Assembly (NCBI GenBank): GCA_963716925.1
Contig: CAVQUX010000015.1
Coordinates: forward strand, 310,001 to 374,000
Origin: DAISKN01 sp963716925
GTDB taxonomy: Bacteria; Acidobacteriota; Vicinamibacteria; Marinacidobacterales; SMYC01
Direction: 5' to 3'
DNA length: 64,000 nt
Under the pieces are notes generated by a model. It did not search any database. It had not been told where the DNA came from and saw nothing but the letters and a program-made list of their open reading frames with translations. A program made the position numbers and the translations under genes. Shown piece after piece: positions 38,720-47,738 of this stretch. Positions within the stretch are counted from its first letter, which is position 1, and each line of letters starts with the position of its first letter.

Positions 38720-41176
38720 GCCTGACGGCTACTTCGGGATTTCCCGCCTCTCCGTCATTCCAGCTCACGCGGTAGACAGCGGTCTCGAGCTCGCCTGGAA
38801 ACCGCGTATAGAATCGAACGACCATCGACTGCGGACCGGACCGTCATCGTGAGAATTCCCGGCACCAAGGGAATGCAGCGCTTTTCCAGGAGGGACACAA
38901 CGTAGATTCCCCTGGGTTCGACCGGACGAAGCTCCGAGGAGGAACTTCCCACCAGGGAGGTAATCCGTGACCATCGCGCATCCTTCCAGAATCTTTTCTG
39001 CCGGAGCGCTGTCGGCGCTGACCTTCCAGATGTCCAATCCCTGGGCGCTGGCGTAATGAAAACCTTCGGGTGACCAGACCAACCAGCCCACGAACTCTTT
39101 GAAGAGTCGATATCTCCCTGAGATTGCATTCCGTCCACGCCGACGGTGAAGATCTTGTGGTCTCCCGCGGTGTGGTCGGTAAAGCTGACATGAGATCCGT
39201 CGGGGGACCACGCACCCGTCGTCAGCAGAGCGACGGAAGCAAGTTTCCGCTGGTTTCTTCCATCGATATCCGAAACCCAGAGTTCCATGTCTCCCTGTTG
39301 AGGCGAGGTTTTGAACATCACGCGCTTCCCGTCGGGGGAAACGATCGGCTCGGACGCCCACTCGTTCACGAGGTCGATTGTCGCGCCCGTCTTCGCGTTA
39401 TAAGCAGTCAGACGACCGGAGGTCTTTCCGCTCACGAAATAGAATCCATTCCCCGAAGGATCGGCCATGGGCGAAAAATCCGGACCAGGCCCGAACGTGA
39501 GTTGAGTGAAGGTGCGCTTGCCGAGGTCGTACTTCCAGATGTTGGTGAGATTCTGGACCGTTCGATTGAGAAGGAGAGTCTCGCCTGGCTCGCCCCATTC
39601 CGCGCTCGTCAGGAAGTCGAGGGTACCCAGGTCCTCGGCCGTACGGGATTCTCGATTGACTCTATGGAGCTGAATTCCCGGAGAACCCGAAGGACGCGTG
39701 CCTGCTAAGAGATGCTTCTGATCGGGATAGAGAAGGTAAAACTCAAGAAAATCTTCGAATCGGTATATCTCTTGCTCGTTTAGTCCCGAGCTCGAAGACT
39801 GGAAAATGGCGCGGCGCTCCCATTTTGTGTAGTAGAACGTGCTTCCATCGCTCGACGGTATCAAGCCGACGCCCGTGACGAGTGGTCGAGGGGCGCCTCC
39901 GAGTGTGGGGACTGCCCATTCCTCACCTCTGCCCAGCGTTTGGTAGTAGATCTCTGTTCCGTCTGGCGAGAAGCCGTCGACGAAGCTTGTCGCCCCCATC
40001 CCGGGTCAACTGCAAGGGCTCCCCGCCGGAGGTCAGCATGACGAATACTTGAAGGACGGAAGAGACGTACGAGCCGAAGGCCACGGTGTGACCATCCGGC
40101 GAAAGCACAGCCCACTCCATGATCTTGTTCCACCGGCTGATTTGTTTCAGCTGTGGAGGAGGCGAAGGCCGGGAAGTCCAGAGCCAGTATCCCGCCCAAA
40201 CGAGGGCGAGGAGAACGGGGATCACGGCAGCCATCCGGAATCGAGAACCGAAACCGGAACGGCGCGGTTGCGGCTGCGCGACACGATCGCCCCGATTCCA
40301 ACTCCCGCTTCAGCCGCTTCAAGTCCGTGCGAAGCTCGGCGGCGGTCTGGTAGCGTAGGTCCCGATCCTTCTCCAGGGCCTTCGAAACGATCTTCTCGAG
40401 CTCCGCCGGCAGCCGCGGATTTTGCTTCAGGATCGATGACGGCTCACGGTTCAGGACCGCCTCGAAAATCACCGCGGACGTGTTTCCCGGAAAAGCTTGT
40501 TGACCCGTGGCCATTTCGTAGAGAACGGCGCCGAGCGAAAAGACGTCCGTGCGCGAATCCAGCTCTTCGCCCGCGAGCCTGCTCGGGCGACATGTAGGAA
40601 ACCGTTCCCACCGCGGCGCCCGGGCTCGTCAAGAGTCTTTCGGCTGTCGCCGGACGTCGAATCCGCTGCTTTGCCCGCCGATCATGCGGACGAGCTTGGC
40701 GAGACCGAAGTCCAGAATCTTCGCCTGGCCCCTCGGCGTCACGAAAAGGTTCGCGGGCTTCACGTCGCGATGGATGATTCCTTTCGCGTGAGCCGCCTCG
40801 AGACCATCGGCGATTTGGATTCCCAGCTCCAGAATCTCCGCGGTTCCCAGGGGCCCGCATCGACCAGCTGCTTGAGGGTCTTCCCCTCGAGGTATTCCAT
40901 CACGATGAAATGGGTGGACTCGCCGCTCTCGGAGCGGACGCCGGTATCGACGTCGTGGATGGTGCAGATATTCGGGTGATTGAGGGCGGAAGCCGCACGC
41001 GCTTCCCTCTGAAATCGTTCGAGGGCTTGTGGATCCTGCGAAAGCTCCTCGGGCAGAAACTTCAGAGCTACGCGGCGGCCGAGCTTCGTGTCCTCGGCGG
41101 AATAGACGATGCCCATTCCGCCCCCGCCGAGGCGCTCCAGGATTCGGTAGTGGGAGATTCGATTGCTTGGGAGCAC
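38720..41176 (-). CDS. Serine/threonine protein kinase with TolB-like beta-propeller (frameshifted)
   Basis: The kinase domain is complete: ISHYRILERLGGGGMGIVY, ALKFLPEEL, FIVMEYLEGKTL, IIHRDVKPANLFV, AKILDFGLAKL and SYMSPEQARG. One transmembrane helix (MAAVIPVLLALVWAGYWLW) then leads to a propeller of WD40/TolB-like repeats (VSPDGKRVMFKTS, WSPDGSHVSFTDH). This layout is very common in Acidobacteriota. Frame changes occur near 40860, 40660, 40575, 40290, 40000 and 39100, and the C-terminus near 38730 is uncertain. The cytoplasmic kinase with extracytoplasmic propeller suggests a receptor; the signal is unknown. Confidence 0.85.
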
Positions 41177-41293
41177 GGCGGCACCCGGGTTGGCTGCGAC
41201 AGTCTAGAAACGGGGATTCGGGATGTCAAACGGCGCGATTCTCTCGCCGCCATACCGGGTCTCGCCTTCGGGGCGTGATATTCTATTAGACAA

Positions 41294-41538
41294 ATGTCGT
41301 TGGATTATGCCGCGCAGTTCGTGCGCGACCCAGGATCTGCGGCGGGGAAACAGTATTCCGGGGGACTCGGGTGCTGCTTCGCACCGTGCTGGCCGATCTC
41401 GCCGACGGCGCGACCATCGAGCAGATCCTGAAGGACTTTCCCAGCCTCAACGAGCAACAGGTGCGGGCCGCCATCGCCTTCGCGGCCGCCGCGGCCCGCG
41501 ATGACATGCCCGTGCCCTCCATCGTTGACTCCCGGTGA
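41294..41538 (+). CDS. DUF433 antitoxin (one frameshift)
   Basis: About 81 residues: MSLDYAAQFVRDP, then after a one-base loss near 41330, RICGGETVFRGTRVLLRTVL, ADLADGATIEQILKDFPSLN and EQQVRAAIAFAAAAARDD. This is a VapB-like DUF433 antitoxin with an N-terminal DNA-binding part. Its TGA overlaps the GTG of the DUF5615 toxin (GTGA), a standard toxin-antitoxin arrangement. The pair lies between a kinase and a transporter gene with no other mobile-element sign. Confidence 0.8.
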
Positions 41539-41897
41539 GGCTCAAGGTCGACGAGAATCTGCCCGCGCGACTCGTTTCCGTCCTTCTCGAGCTGGGTCAT
41601 GACGTCGACACCGTCGTAGGCGAGGGCCTCAAGGGCGCGCAGGATGTCGACCTGTGGCCGGCGGTCCAGAAGGCGGAGCGATTTCTGATCACCAAGGATC
41701 TCGGATTCTCCGACGCTCGACGTTATCCTCCGGGTACCCACCGCGGCATCCTGGTGTTCCGGCTGTCGGATGACCGCAGCGCGGTTGTCGCTAAGAGGCT
41801 CGAGCTCGTGTTCCGTGGTGAAGCGGTCAACGGCTGGAGCGGCTGTCTGGTCATCGTGACGGACCACAAGGTTCGTGTTCGACGCGCTAGCGTCTGA
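41535..41897 (+). CDS. DUF5615 PIN-like toxin
   Basis: 120 residues of the PIN-like family linked to DUF433: the acidic start LKVDENLPARLVSVL, GHDVDTVVGEGLKGAQDVDL, and FLITKDLGFSD, whose Asp residues form the presumed metal-binding RNase site. The end LELVFRGEAVNGWSGCLVIV matches the family. GTG start at 41535 overlaps the antitoxin stop. RNase activity is known for PIN domains generally but not shown for this subgroup member. Confidence 0.85.
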   Translation: MRLKVDENLPARLVSVLLELGHDVDTVVGEGLKGAQDVDLWPAVQKAERFLITKDLGFSDARRYPPGTHRGILVFRLSDDRSAVVAKRLELVFRGEAVNGWSGCLVIVTDHKVRVRRASV

Positions 41898-41943
41898 ATG
41901 CAGACGAACAGGCGGCGTCCTCATACGCGGCCGCTGCGGAAGG

Positions 41944-43881
41944 TTACCCCGTTCTCACGCTCGAGAGTCCTGTCTCTCTCATTTTCTTGAGCGGAAGCCA
42001 GACGAAGAGATAACCCAGCACCGGATAGATCGCGAGCCCGAGGGGATAGCTCGGCGTGATGCCGGCGAGCCGCTCGCGGAAGGCTGCGATCGCCGGGACG
42101 AAATCCCCTCCGAGAACGACGAACGCCAGGGCGACCGCCATCAGCGACTCCCCGGCGATGAGGCCGGAGGAGAGGAGCGTCCCGACGTTCTCCGCGCGCA
42201 CTCGCTCCTCGGCGGATGCCTTCCGCCCGTGGAGCAGTTTGTCGAGCGCGAGTCGGAAGAGACCGCCCACGAACATCGCCGCGGTGGACTCGAACGGCAG
42301 GTACATCCCCACGGCGATGATCATCGGCGAGGGCGCTTTGACGAGTATGAGGGCAAGCGCCAGGAACATCCCCGCGATCACCAGAGGCCACGCCATCTGG
42401 CCGCTCACGATCCCGTTCGCCATGAGCGCCATGAGCCCCGCCTGGGGCGCGGGAAGCGCCGCCGAGCCGATTCCGTAGACCTTGTGGAGCGCCATCAACG
42501 GAAACGTGAGAACGAACGACGCGCCGATGACCCCGAGGATTTCCGCCACTTCCATGCGCCAGGGAGTGCCTCCGAGGATGTGCCCGATTTTCAGGTCCTG
42601 CATCATGTCCCCCGCAATCCCCGCGGCGCAGCAGATGACCCCCGCGACTCCGAGCACCGCGGCGACCCCCTTGATGTCGGTGAGACCGACTCCGACCATG
42701 AGAACCGCCGCGATCAGTAGCGCCGAGAGCGTCAGCCCGGAGATCGGGCTGTTGGATCCCCCGATGAGGCCGGCGAGGTAGCCGGCGACCGCGGAGAAGA
42801 GGAATCCGAGGATCACCATGACGAGAGTGAGAAGGAGCGCGCCCCCCACCGAACCGGCGAAGTAGTAGTACAGGAGAAAGGTAGCTCCAGTGGCGACGCC
42901 GACTCCGAGGGCGGTCTTCGTGAACGAGAGGTCGAGCTCGGTCCGATCGGTGACCGTCTCGGCCTGCGCCCCGATGTTCTTGAGAGCCTTGCCGATTCCC
43001 GCAGTGAGCGAGCCCCTGAGGTTGTAGAGCGTCTGAAAGGCGGCGACGATCATCGTCCCCACGGCGAGGGGACGCACCTGGCGCAGCCAGACTTCATTGG
43101 CGAGGTCGCTCCCAACGGGACCCAGCGACGGGTTGAGGAAGAGCGCGAGAGGCACCAGAACCAGCCAGCCGGTGACGGCGCCCGCGAAGAGCACCGCTGA
43201 AATCCGCGGGCCCACGATGAATCCGATGCCCATGAGGGCGGGGGAGAGGGCGGGGGCGGCGACGTGGAACCCTCCGCTGTACGAGATCTCCTTTTCCGCG
43301 ATGCGGATAGTGGAGCGGCTGAAATGGAGGAACCGGCTCGTGGTGTCGGCGATGAAGTGGATTCCGTTCGAGTTCTTGAAGAGCTCAAAGAGGGCTCCGA
43401 GCCCCATGGCGCCGAACACGAAACCGGCGCCGGTCTGGCCTCCCTGACCCGCTTTGTGGATCTCGGCCGCGGCGACGCTCTCGGGAAACGGGAGATCCGA
43501 CTCGACGACGAGCGTTCGCCTCAGAACGATGATGAACAGCACGCCGAGGACGCCGCCGATGAGCATGATGAGCGTGCTCTCCCAGTAGTGGAGCTCCGTC
43601 CATGCGCCGGCGATCACGAACGCGGGGATGGTGAAAATCGCGCCCGCGACCAGCGCCTCTCCCACCGAGGCCGCGGTGCGCGCGATGTTCTCCTCGAGAA
43701 TCGTTCCGCGAAAGGGCCGGAGGGCGGCCATGGCGACGACCGCCGCGGGAAAGGTCGCCGAGACGGTGAGTCCCGCCTTCATGCCCAGGTACGCGTTCGC
43801 GGCGCCGAGCACCACGGCCATCAGCACGCCCAGGAAAACGGCTTTGAACGTCAGCTCCCTATCCACGAGCGCGACCTCCAC
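41944..43881 (-). CDS. OPT-family oligopeptide transporter
   Basis: 645 residues with about 14-16 transmembrane helices. Signatures include ANAYLGMKAGLTVSATFPAA, the cytoplasmic phrase LPFPESVAAAEIHKAG, IGGSNSPISGLTLSALL (the NPxSG-like motif) and KIGHILGGTPWRMEVAEILG. These proton-coupled carriers take up oligopeptides or metal-chelating peptides. The start overlaps the end of the M20 peptidase gene by 23 bp. It is the last gene of an operon with SDR, a small secreted protein, amidase and peptidase, which suggests uptake followed by hydrolysis of peptides or amides. Confidence 0.92.
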   Translation of the reverse strand: MEVALVDRELTFKAVFLGVLMAVVLGAANAYLGMKAGLTVSATFPAAVVAMAALRPFRGTILEENIARTAASVGEALVAGAIFTIPAFVIAGAWTELHYWESTLIMLIGGVLGVLFIIVLRRTLVVESDLPFPESVAAAEIHKAGQGGQTGAGFVFGAMGLGALFELFKNSNGIHFIADTTSRFLHFSRSTIRIAEKEISYSGGFHVAAPALSPALMGIGFIVGPRISAVLFAGAVTGWLVLVPLALFLNPSLGPVGSDLANEVWLRQVRPLAVGTMIVAAFQTLYNLRGSLTAGIGKALKNIGAQAETVTDRTELDLSFTKTALGVGVATGATFLLYYYFAGSVGGALLLTLVMVILGFLFSAVAGYLAGLIGGSNSPISGLTLSALLIAAVLMVGVGLTDIKGVAAVLGVAGVICCAAGIAGDMMQDLKIGHILGGTPWRMEVAEILGVIGASFVLTFPLMALHKVYGIGSAALPAPQAGLMALMANGIVSGQMAWPLVIAGMFLALALILVKAPSPMIIAVGMYLPFESTAAMFVGGLFRLALDKLLHGRKASAEERVRAENVGTLLSSGLIAGESLMAVALAFVVLGGDFVPAIAAFRERLAGITPSYPLGLAIYPVLGYLFVWLPLKKMRETGLSSVRTG

Positions 43882-45283
43882 TCGCCGCGTGAGCCTCCAG
43901 AACCGAGGCCACGGCCGCCGTCAGCTTCTTCGCGTAGGCGATCTCGAGAAATTCGTTGGGGCCATGAGCGTTGCTCTCGGGACCGAGGACTCCCGTGATG
44001 AGGAACTGGGCCTCGGGGAACTCTCTTCCGAGAGCCCCGATGAAGGGAATCGAGCCTCCGTCGCCGAGGTGCATCGCTTTCTTCCCGAAGAGCGCCTCCG
44101 AGCTCCCGTCCAGCGCTTCGCGAAGCCAGGGAGCGAGCTCGGGCGCGTCCCAGCCTCCCGCGGGCTCGTCGAAGGCGCACGAGACCCGGGCTCCGTAGGG
44201 CGGCTCGCGGGTGAGCGCGTCTCGAACGATGGCCTCGGCTCGCGACGGCGGAAGCGTCGGAGGAATGCGCATCGAGAGCTTCAGCGTGGTGACTGGACGG
44301 AGCACGTTTCCCGCTTCGCCGAGCTTCGGGATGCCTTCCTGTCCCGTCACCTCGAGCTCGGGTCTCCACGCCCGGTTGAGGAGAAGCTCGACCGGGTCGT
44401 CGCTCACCGGTCTCATTCCGGCTACCCAGGGAAACGCGGATTGGATCTCGTCGCCCAGCGCCGCCGCGACCGCTCTCGCTTCGCCGATCCGCGCCTCCGG
44501 GATCGTAACCTGGAGCCCGTCCGGTCGAATGACCCCGGTCTTCTCGTCCTCGAGACGGGAGAGGATCTGACGCGCGATCCGGAAGGACGAGGGCACGATT
44601 CCGCTGCCGTCTCCCGAGTGCACTCCTTCGCGGAGAACCTCGACGGTGAGAGCACAGCCCACGACGCCTCTCAAAGAAGTCGTGGACCAGATCTGGTCGT
44701 AGCTCGAGACCCCGGAGTCGAGAGCGACGACGAGTCCCGGGGTCCCGACGACGCTCGAGAGCTCGTCCATGTATGCAGGAAGGTCGGGAGATCCGCTCTC
44801 TTCCGAGAACTCGATGAGGATCACCACTCGAGCGTGGGGGACGCTCTGTTCCTCGAGAGCCCGGATGGCGGCGACGGAGGCGAAGACCGCGTAGCCGTCG
44901 TCGGCGCCGCCTCGCCCGTAGAGGCGATTGCCCTCGCGCACGGGAGACCAGGCGGAGAGGCCGGAGCGCCATCCGGACATCTCCGGCTGCTTGTCGAGGT
45001 GGCCGTACATGAGGACCGTCTCTTCGGAGTCGCCGGGGACCTCGACGACGAGGACGGGCGTGCGCCTCGGGATCTTCCCGACTCGCACGGTGGCGCCTTC
45101 GGGACGATTCTCCTCGAGCCAGTCCCGGACGAGCGCGAGCGCGCGATCCGTGTGGCCGCTCGTCTCCCAGCCGGCGTCGAACGCGCGCGAGAGAACGGGA
45201 ATGCGGATGTACTCGGAGAGCGCGGGAAGGATCCTCTCTTCCCAGAACGAATCCGCGAATGCGCGCGCCTTTTCGATGTCCAT
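43859..45283 (-). CDS. M20-family dipeptidase
   Basis: 474 residues of the M20/CNDP-like metallopeptidases. Zinc and catalytic motifs: VLMYGHLDKQPEM (His, then Asp), YGRGGADDGYAVFA (bridging Asp), ILIEFSEESGSPD (general-base Glu and zinc Glu), ALDSGVSSYDQ, and the late histidine in ESNAHGPNEFLEI. The dimerisation domain lies between, with VLREGVHSGDGSGIVPS. ATG at 45283 overlaps the amidase stop (TGATG). Removes C- or N-terminal residues from short peptides in the cytoplasm; fits the neighbouring OPT carrier. Confidence 0.92.
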   Translation of the reverse strand: MDIEKARAFADSFWEERILPALSEYIRIPVLSRAFDAGWETSGHTDRALALVRDWLEENRPEGATVRVGKIPRRTPVLVVEVPGDSEETVLMYGHLDKQPEMSGWRSGLSAWSPVREGNRLYGRGGADDGYAVFASVAAIRALEEQSVPHARVVILIEFSEESGSPDLPAYMDELSSVVGTPGLVVALDSGVSSYDQIWSTTSLRGVVGCALTVEVLREGVHSGDGSGIVPSSFRIARQILSRLEDEKTGVIRPDGLQVTIPEARIGEARAVAAALGDEIQSAFPWVAGMRPVSDDPVELLLNRAWRPELEVTGQEGIPKLGEAGNVLRPVTTLKLSMRIPPTLPPSRAEAIVRDALTREPPYGARVSCAFDEPAGGWDAPELAPWLREALDGSSEALFGKKAMHLGDGGSIPFIGALGREFPEAQFLITGVLGPESNAHGPNEFLEIAYAKKLTAAVASVLEAHAASGGRARG

Positions 45284-46632
45284 CAGATCGCGGGGTGCCT
45301 CTGGTGCCACTCCGTCGCGCGCTCGTAGGCGTGCGCCGCCTGCAGCACCTTGCCTTCCTGGAACGCGGCCCCCGCGAGCTGGAACCCCACGGGAGAATCC
45401 GGACGAGCGAACCCTCCGGGAATCGAGACCGCGGGAAGACCCATGAGGTCGTAAGGCATGGTGTAGCGGAGGGCGTCGTCGAGCGTGAACCTCCGCCCGG
45501 AGACCACGGGAAGCCTTCGGTGCTCCCGCCTCACGATGGGATACGTGGGCGAGACCAGGAGGTCGACGGTCGCGAGGGCTCTCGCGTATCCCCTCTGGAA
45601 CAACCGCCGCTGCTGCTGCGCCTTCAAGTAGTCCGCGGCGGGAATCAGCAGCGCCGCCCGGGCGCCTCCGTCGTACTCCTCCGGGTGAGAGCGCATCCAG
45701 GGCTCGTGGGCGACGCCCCATTCGCAGAAGAAGATGGTGTACATCGCGGGCATCATCTCTTCCGGGCTGGGAAGCGCGACCTCCACGATCTCGAAGCCGA
45801 GCTCCGCGAGCTTCTTCACGACCTCGTCGAAGATCCGGAGCACGTCCGGCTCTCCCACTTTCGCCAGATTGCGATCGAGGCCCACCTTGAGTCCTTTGAC
45901 CGGACGCGCCAGCCCGGAAACGTAGTCGCCGCCCGCGACGGCCTCGAGTGCCATCGCCGCGTCCTCGACGGTTCTCGTCAACGTGCCGGCGTGATCGACG
46001 CTGTAGGCGCGGGGGAACATCCCTTCGGTCGAAACGAGGCCGTGCGTCGGCTTGAGCCCGACGATGCCGCAGACACATGCGGGATTGCGGACAGAGCCGC
46101 CGTTGTCGGAGCCCATGGAGAGCGCGGCCATTCCAGCCGCCACCTGGGCCGCGGAGCCGCCGCTCGAACCGCTCGGCGAGAACTCCCGGTTCCAGGGATT
46201 CCGGATATCGCCGTAGTCGGGGTTCTCTCCCGACTCGCCGCCGGCGAACTTGTTCAGGTTCGACTTTCCCATGAGGACGGCTGCCGCGGCAGCGAGCCGC
46301 CGGGTCACCTCGGCGTCCGCGCTCGGGATCCTTCCTTCGAGGAAACGCGCACCCGCCGTCGACGGGATACCCGCGGTGTCGAAGACGTCCTTCAAGCTGA
46401 TGGGGATCCCGTGAAGCGGTCCCTTCGCCTCTCCCCGCGCTCTTTCCCGATCGCGGGCTCGGGCCTGCTCGAGGGCCTTCTGCGGGAGGAACGTGATGTA
46501 GGTGTTCAGCTCTCTTTCGATCGCTTCCGTGCGCTCGATGGTCGCCCGGACCAGCTCTTCGGAAGAGATCTCGCGGCGCTCGAGGAGCCTCGAGAGCTCC
46601 CGCATCGGGCGAAGGAGAAGCTCTCGACTCAC
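45283..46632 (-). CDS. Amidase signature enzyme
   Basis: 449 residues. The Ser-cisSer-Lys triad is intact: Lys in IPISLKDVFDTAG, the Gly/Ser-rich signature FSPSGSSGGSAAQVAAGM, and the nucleophile in MGSDNGGSVRNPA. GTG start at 46632 overlaps the small upstream gene (GTGA). The sequence resembles GatA-like amidases, but gatB and gatC are not adjacent, so a catabolic amidase is more likely than a tRNA amidotransferase. Substrate unknown. Confidence 0.9.
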   Translation of the reverse strand: MSRELLLRPMRELSRLLERREISSEELVRATIERTEAIERELNTYITFLPQKALEQARARDRERARGEAKGPLHGIPISLKDVFDTAGIPSTAGARFLEGRIPSADAEVTRRLAAAAAVLMGKSNLNKFAGGESGENPDYGDIRNPWNREFSPSGSSGGSAAQVAAGMAALSMGSDNGGSVRNPACVCGIVGLKPTHGLVSTEGMFPRAYSVDHAGTLTRTVEDAAMALEAVAGGDYVSGLARPVKGLKVGLDRNLAKVGEPDVLRIFDEVVKKLAELGFEIVEVALPSPEEMMPAMYTIFFCEWGVAHEPWMRSHPEEYDGGARAALLIPAADYLKAQQQRRLFQRGYARALATVDLLVSPTYPIVRREHRRLPVVSGRRFTLDDALRYTMPYDLMGLPAVSIPGGFARPDSPVGFQLAGAAFQEGKVLQAAHAYERATEWHQRHPAI

Positions 46633-46871
46633 GGCCTGAGCTCGGGGTCGAACGTCGACGCCGGCTCGACGGCCGGATCGGAGGGAAGCGCGTAGCGATA
46701 GGACAGGAGAAAAGCTCTGACGCCGGCCTCCTCCCCCGGCATGGGATCGAGGTTCGCGAGAGTCCGCATCATCTGCTTCACCGTCTCCGGCGACAGGTCC
46801 TGGGCTTCGGCCGTTCCCGCACCGAGGGCGGCCGCACCCAGGAGCGAAACCAGAGCCTCCCTTCGCTTCAA
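46629..46871 (-). CDS. Small secreted protein, unknown function
   Basis: 80 residues: a signal peptide (LKRREALVSLLGAAALGAGT, cleaved near AEAQ) with an RR pair that weakly recalls Tat signals, then LSPETVKQMMRTLANLDPMP and an acidic Pro-rich tail. TTG start at 46871 overlaps the SDR stop; the stop overlaps the amidase GTG. Such couplings support a real gene. It resembles the small twin-arginine subunit 3-like proteins beside oxidoreductases, but that is only a suggestion. Confidence 0.65.
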   Translation of the reverse strand: MKRREALVSLLGAAALGAGTAEAQDLSPETVKQMMRTLANLDPMPGEEAGVRAFLLSYRYALPSDPAVEPASTFDPELRP

Positions 46872-47677
46872 GGCGGAAGCTCCACCGGAATCACGCGTCC
46901 GATCACCCAGTCGGCGACGAGGGGAGCGAACCGCTGCAGGAGGACGAGGAACCTTCCTTTGCCGGTGAGGACGATCTCCCGCCGGGGTCTCCGGGCGCAT
47001 TCGAAGATCGCGTCGGCGACGCCCTCCGACGACATCGCCGCGCGGTTCGAACGAGGACGCGGGACGCCGTAGTCGATCACGCTGTCGCTGAACTCCGTCT
47101 CGGTATAGCCGGGACAAACGACGGAGACCCGGACTCCGGTTCCCGCGAGCTCGACCCGGAGCGCGTCGGAAAGGCCCTGGAGCGCGTACTTCGTCGCGGC
47201 GTAGGCGCCGGTCATGGGGAGCGCTCTCTTGCCCACGACCGAGGAGACGTTCACGATGAGGCCGCGTCCCCGCCGCCTCATCCCCGGAAGGACGGCCTGG
47301 ATGCAGGTGAGGGCGCCGAACGTATTCACGGCGAACAGCCGCTCGATGTCCTCCCGTCTCACCGATTGAAGCGGCGCGTAGAGACCGAAGCCCGCGTTGT
47401 TCACGAGGACGTCGATCCCCGAGAACGCGCTCTCGATCTCGGCGATCGCCGCGGCGACCCTCTTCTCCTCGGCGACGTCGACGACGGCGATCTTCGCGAC
47501 GCCCCCGAGCTCGCGGACGCGCTCCGCGACTCTCGCGAGACGGTCCTCGCGGCGGGCGATGAGCCCGACTTTCGCCCGGGCCCGGGCGAAGCGGCAGGCG
47601 GTCGCCTCCCCGATGCCGCTCGACGCTCCGGTCACGACGACCGAGGGCTCGGCGGGAAGGGTCCAGGGCTCGGGCAT
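46868..47677 (-). CDS. Short-chain dehydrogenase/reductase
   Basis: 269 residues of a classical SDR. Cofactor motif VVVTGASSGIGEA with a basic LIARREDR after strand 2 that favours NADP(H), NNAG at VLVNNAGFGLY, catalytic Ser in VNVSSVVG, and YAATK with the Tyr and Lys. ATG at 47677 opens the operon that continues with the small protein, amidase, peptidase and transporter. Substrate unknown. Confidence 0.92.
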   Translation of the reverse strand: MPEPWTLPAEPSVVVTGASSGIGEATACRFARARAKVGLIARREDRLARVAERVRELGGVAKIAVVDVAEEKRVAAAIAEIESAFSGIDVLVNNAGFGLYAPLQSVRREDIERLFAVNTFGALTCIQAVLPGMRRRGRGLIVNVSSVVGKRALPMTGAYAATKYALQGLSDALRVELAGTGVRVSVVCPGYTETEFSDSVIDYGVPRPRSNRAAMSSEGVADAIFECARRPRREIVLTGKGRFLVLLQRFAPLVADWVIGRVIPVELPP

Positions 47678-47738
47678 GTCCCCCCGTTTCTATCACGATT
47701 CCCGGAGGAGCTTCAGGTACAGGGCTTCGTCGAGAAGG

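Noticed and set aside
35979..38825. A 948-codon minus-strand ORF
   Set aside because: It is a chance frame that joins the kinase tail, shifted pieces of the oxidoreductase and the whole methyltransferase; the true genes are separate and use other frames.
43859..46078. A 739-codon ORF spanning peptidase and amidase
   Set aside because: The first 265 codons are antisense-free shadow of the amidase in another frame; the peptidase begins at 45283.
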